A stretch of DNA of 5,322 bases, from positions 1 to 5,322 of the forward strand of contig JAQUCQ010000247.1 in the NCBI GenBank assembly GCA_028686145.1. The letters run 5' to 3'. This document shows, in pieces, positions 4,993 to 5,322 of the stretch. Position 1 is the first letter of the stretch; each line of letters opens with the position of its first letter. The notes below the pieces were generated by a model. The model worked only from the letters and a program-made list of their open reading frames with translations, was not told the origin of the DNA and made no database searches. Source of the DNA: Desulfuromonadaceae bacterium (GTDB lineage Bacteria; Desulfobacterota; Desulfuromonadia; Geobacterales; Pseudopelobacteraceae). The translations under genes were made by a program, and so were the position numbers.

Positions 4993-5322
4993 TTATTTTT
5001 TACGACGATCCTGCAGTGAAATCACCTTGGGTGACCCACCTTCATGGCAGGCCTTCCGGGCACGTTCCTTTTCAGCATTTTCCTGTTCAGCGCGTTCAAT
5101 GTCCACCGGAGAGATTACCTGCTCCAGTCGGAGCGGCGTCCCCCCCATCGTAAAATCAGCTCCTTCAATCTGGAAATCGTCAAGTATCCAGGTAAAAACC
5201 TGCATGGGAAAAGTAAGCACCAGCAATTTAACCTGCCACCAGCCGGGCTTATCGTCGGGTAGAATTTCCTCAACACGGGCATAGAAGCCAGGTTTCGTAT
5301 CTACGTGAATCAGTACCAAATC
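4993..5322 (-). CDS. Conserved protein of unknown function upstream of hemB, N-terminus cut by window edge
   Basis: Partial CDS: 109 codons and a TAA stop are visible, and the frame is open through the right edge (the first visible codons read DLVLIHVDTKPGFYARV). A TTG at 5319 could be a start, but the sequence looks like the continuing first beta-strand of a domain, so probably only a few residues are missing. The first 75 residues or so are rich in beta-strand patterns with aromatic residues (GFYARVEEI, GWWQVKLLVL, FTWILDDF, TMGGTPLRLEQV), suggesting a small beta-barrel. The tail is a charged, probably helical region (DIERAEQENAEKERARK) ending in basic residues (LQDRRKK). There is no signal peptide or catalytic motif in the visible part. 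I associate such a protein next to hemB with Geobacter-like bacteria, from memory and not checked. A role in tetrapyrrole synthesis is not shown by the sequence. Confidence 0.8.
   Translation of the reverse strand, partial: DLVLIHVDTKPGFYARVEEILPDDKPGWWQVKLLVLTFPMQVFTWILDDFQIEGADFTMGGTPLRLEQVISPVDIERAEQENAEKERARKACHEGGSPKVISLQDRRKK

Noticed and set aside
1..5322. Mobile element, CRISPR array, tRNA, toxin-antitoxin or phage signal
   Set aside because: No transposase-like or integrase-like protein, no regularly spaced repeats and no cloverleaf; the small gene at 1546-1704 has no partner gene beside it.

Overview
The window looks like a chromosomal segment of an anaerobic bacterium, most likely a member of the Desulfuromonadota (Geobacter, Desulfuromonas or Pelobacter-like). 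This is an inference from gene content: a soluble HdrC-HdrB pair without methanogenesis genes, a HemB with the three-cysteine zinc site, and a small protein upstream of hemB of a kind I associate with that group. The GC content of the genes is moderate, and the only strongly AT-rich stretch is the intergenic region at about 1245-1490. I see no mobile element, CRISPR array, tRNA or rRNA.

Layout. (1) 1-1244, minus strand: hdrC then hdrB, joined by a one-base TAATG overlap; hdrB runs off the left edge. Together they are the iron-sulfur electron-transfer and disulfide-reducing part of a cytoplasmic heterodisulfide reductase-like complex. The flavin subunit HdrA, if present, should lie beyond the left edge. 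(2) 1245-1545: AT-rich intergenic DNA with a good promoter candidate for hdrC, an unexplained inverted repeat, and a strong hairpin that ends the next transcription unit. (3) 1546-2875, minus strand: a PLP-dependent low-specificity L-threonine aldolase, then a hairpin terminator, then a 52-codon gene of unknown function with an excellent ribosome binding site. (4) 2876-3027: divergent intergenic region with a near-consensus sigma-70 promoter reading right. (5) 3028-3930, plus strand: an exported L,D-transpeptidase (YkuD domain) with a LysM-like segment. (6) 3950-5322, minus strand: hemB (porphobilinogen synthase), preceded by the 3' part of a conserved gene of unknown function that enters from the right edge.

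The genes do not form one pathway. They are four neighbouring transcription units: energy metabolism (Hdr), amino-acid metabolism (threonine aldolase plus the small gene), cell-wall cross-linking (L,D-transpeptidase) and tetrapyrrole synthesis (hemB). Most of the window is ordinary core genome. The points most worth a second look are the small gene behind the terminator, the hairpin that covers the ribosome binding site of the transpeptidase gene, and the AT-rich hdr upstream region.
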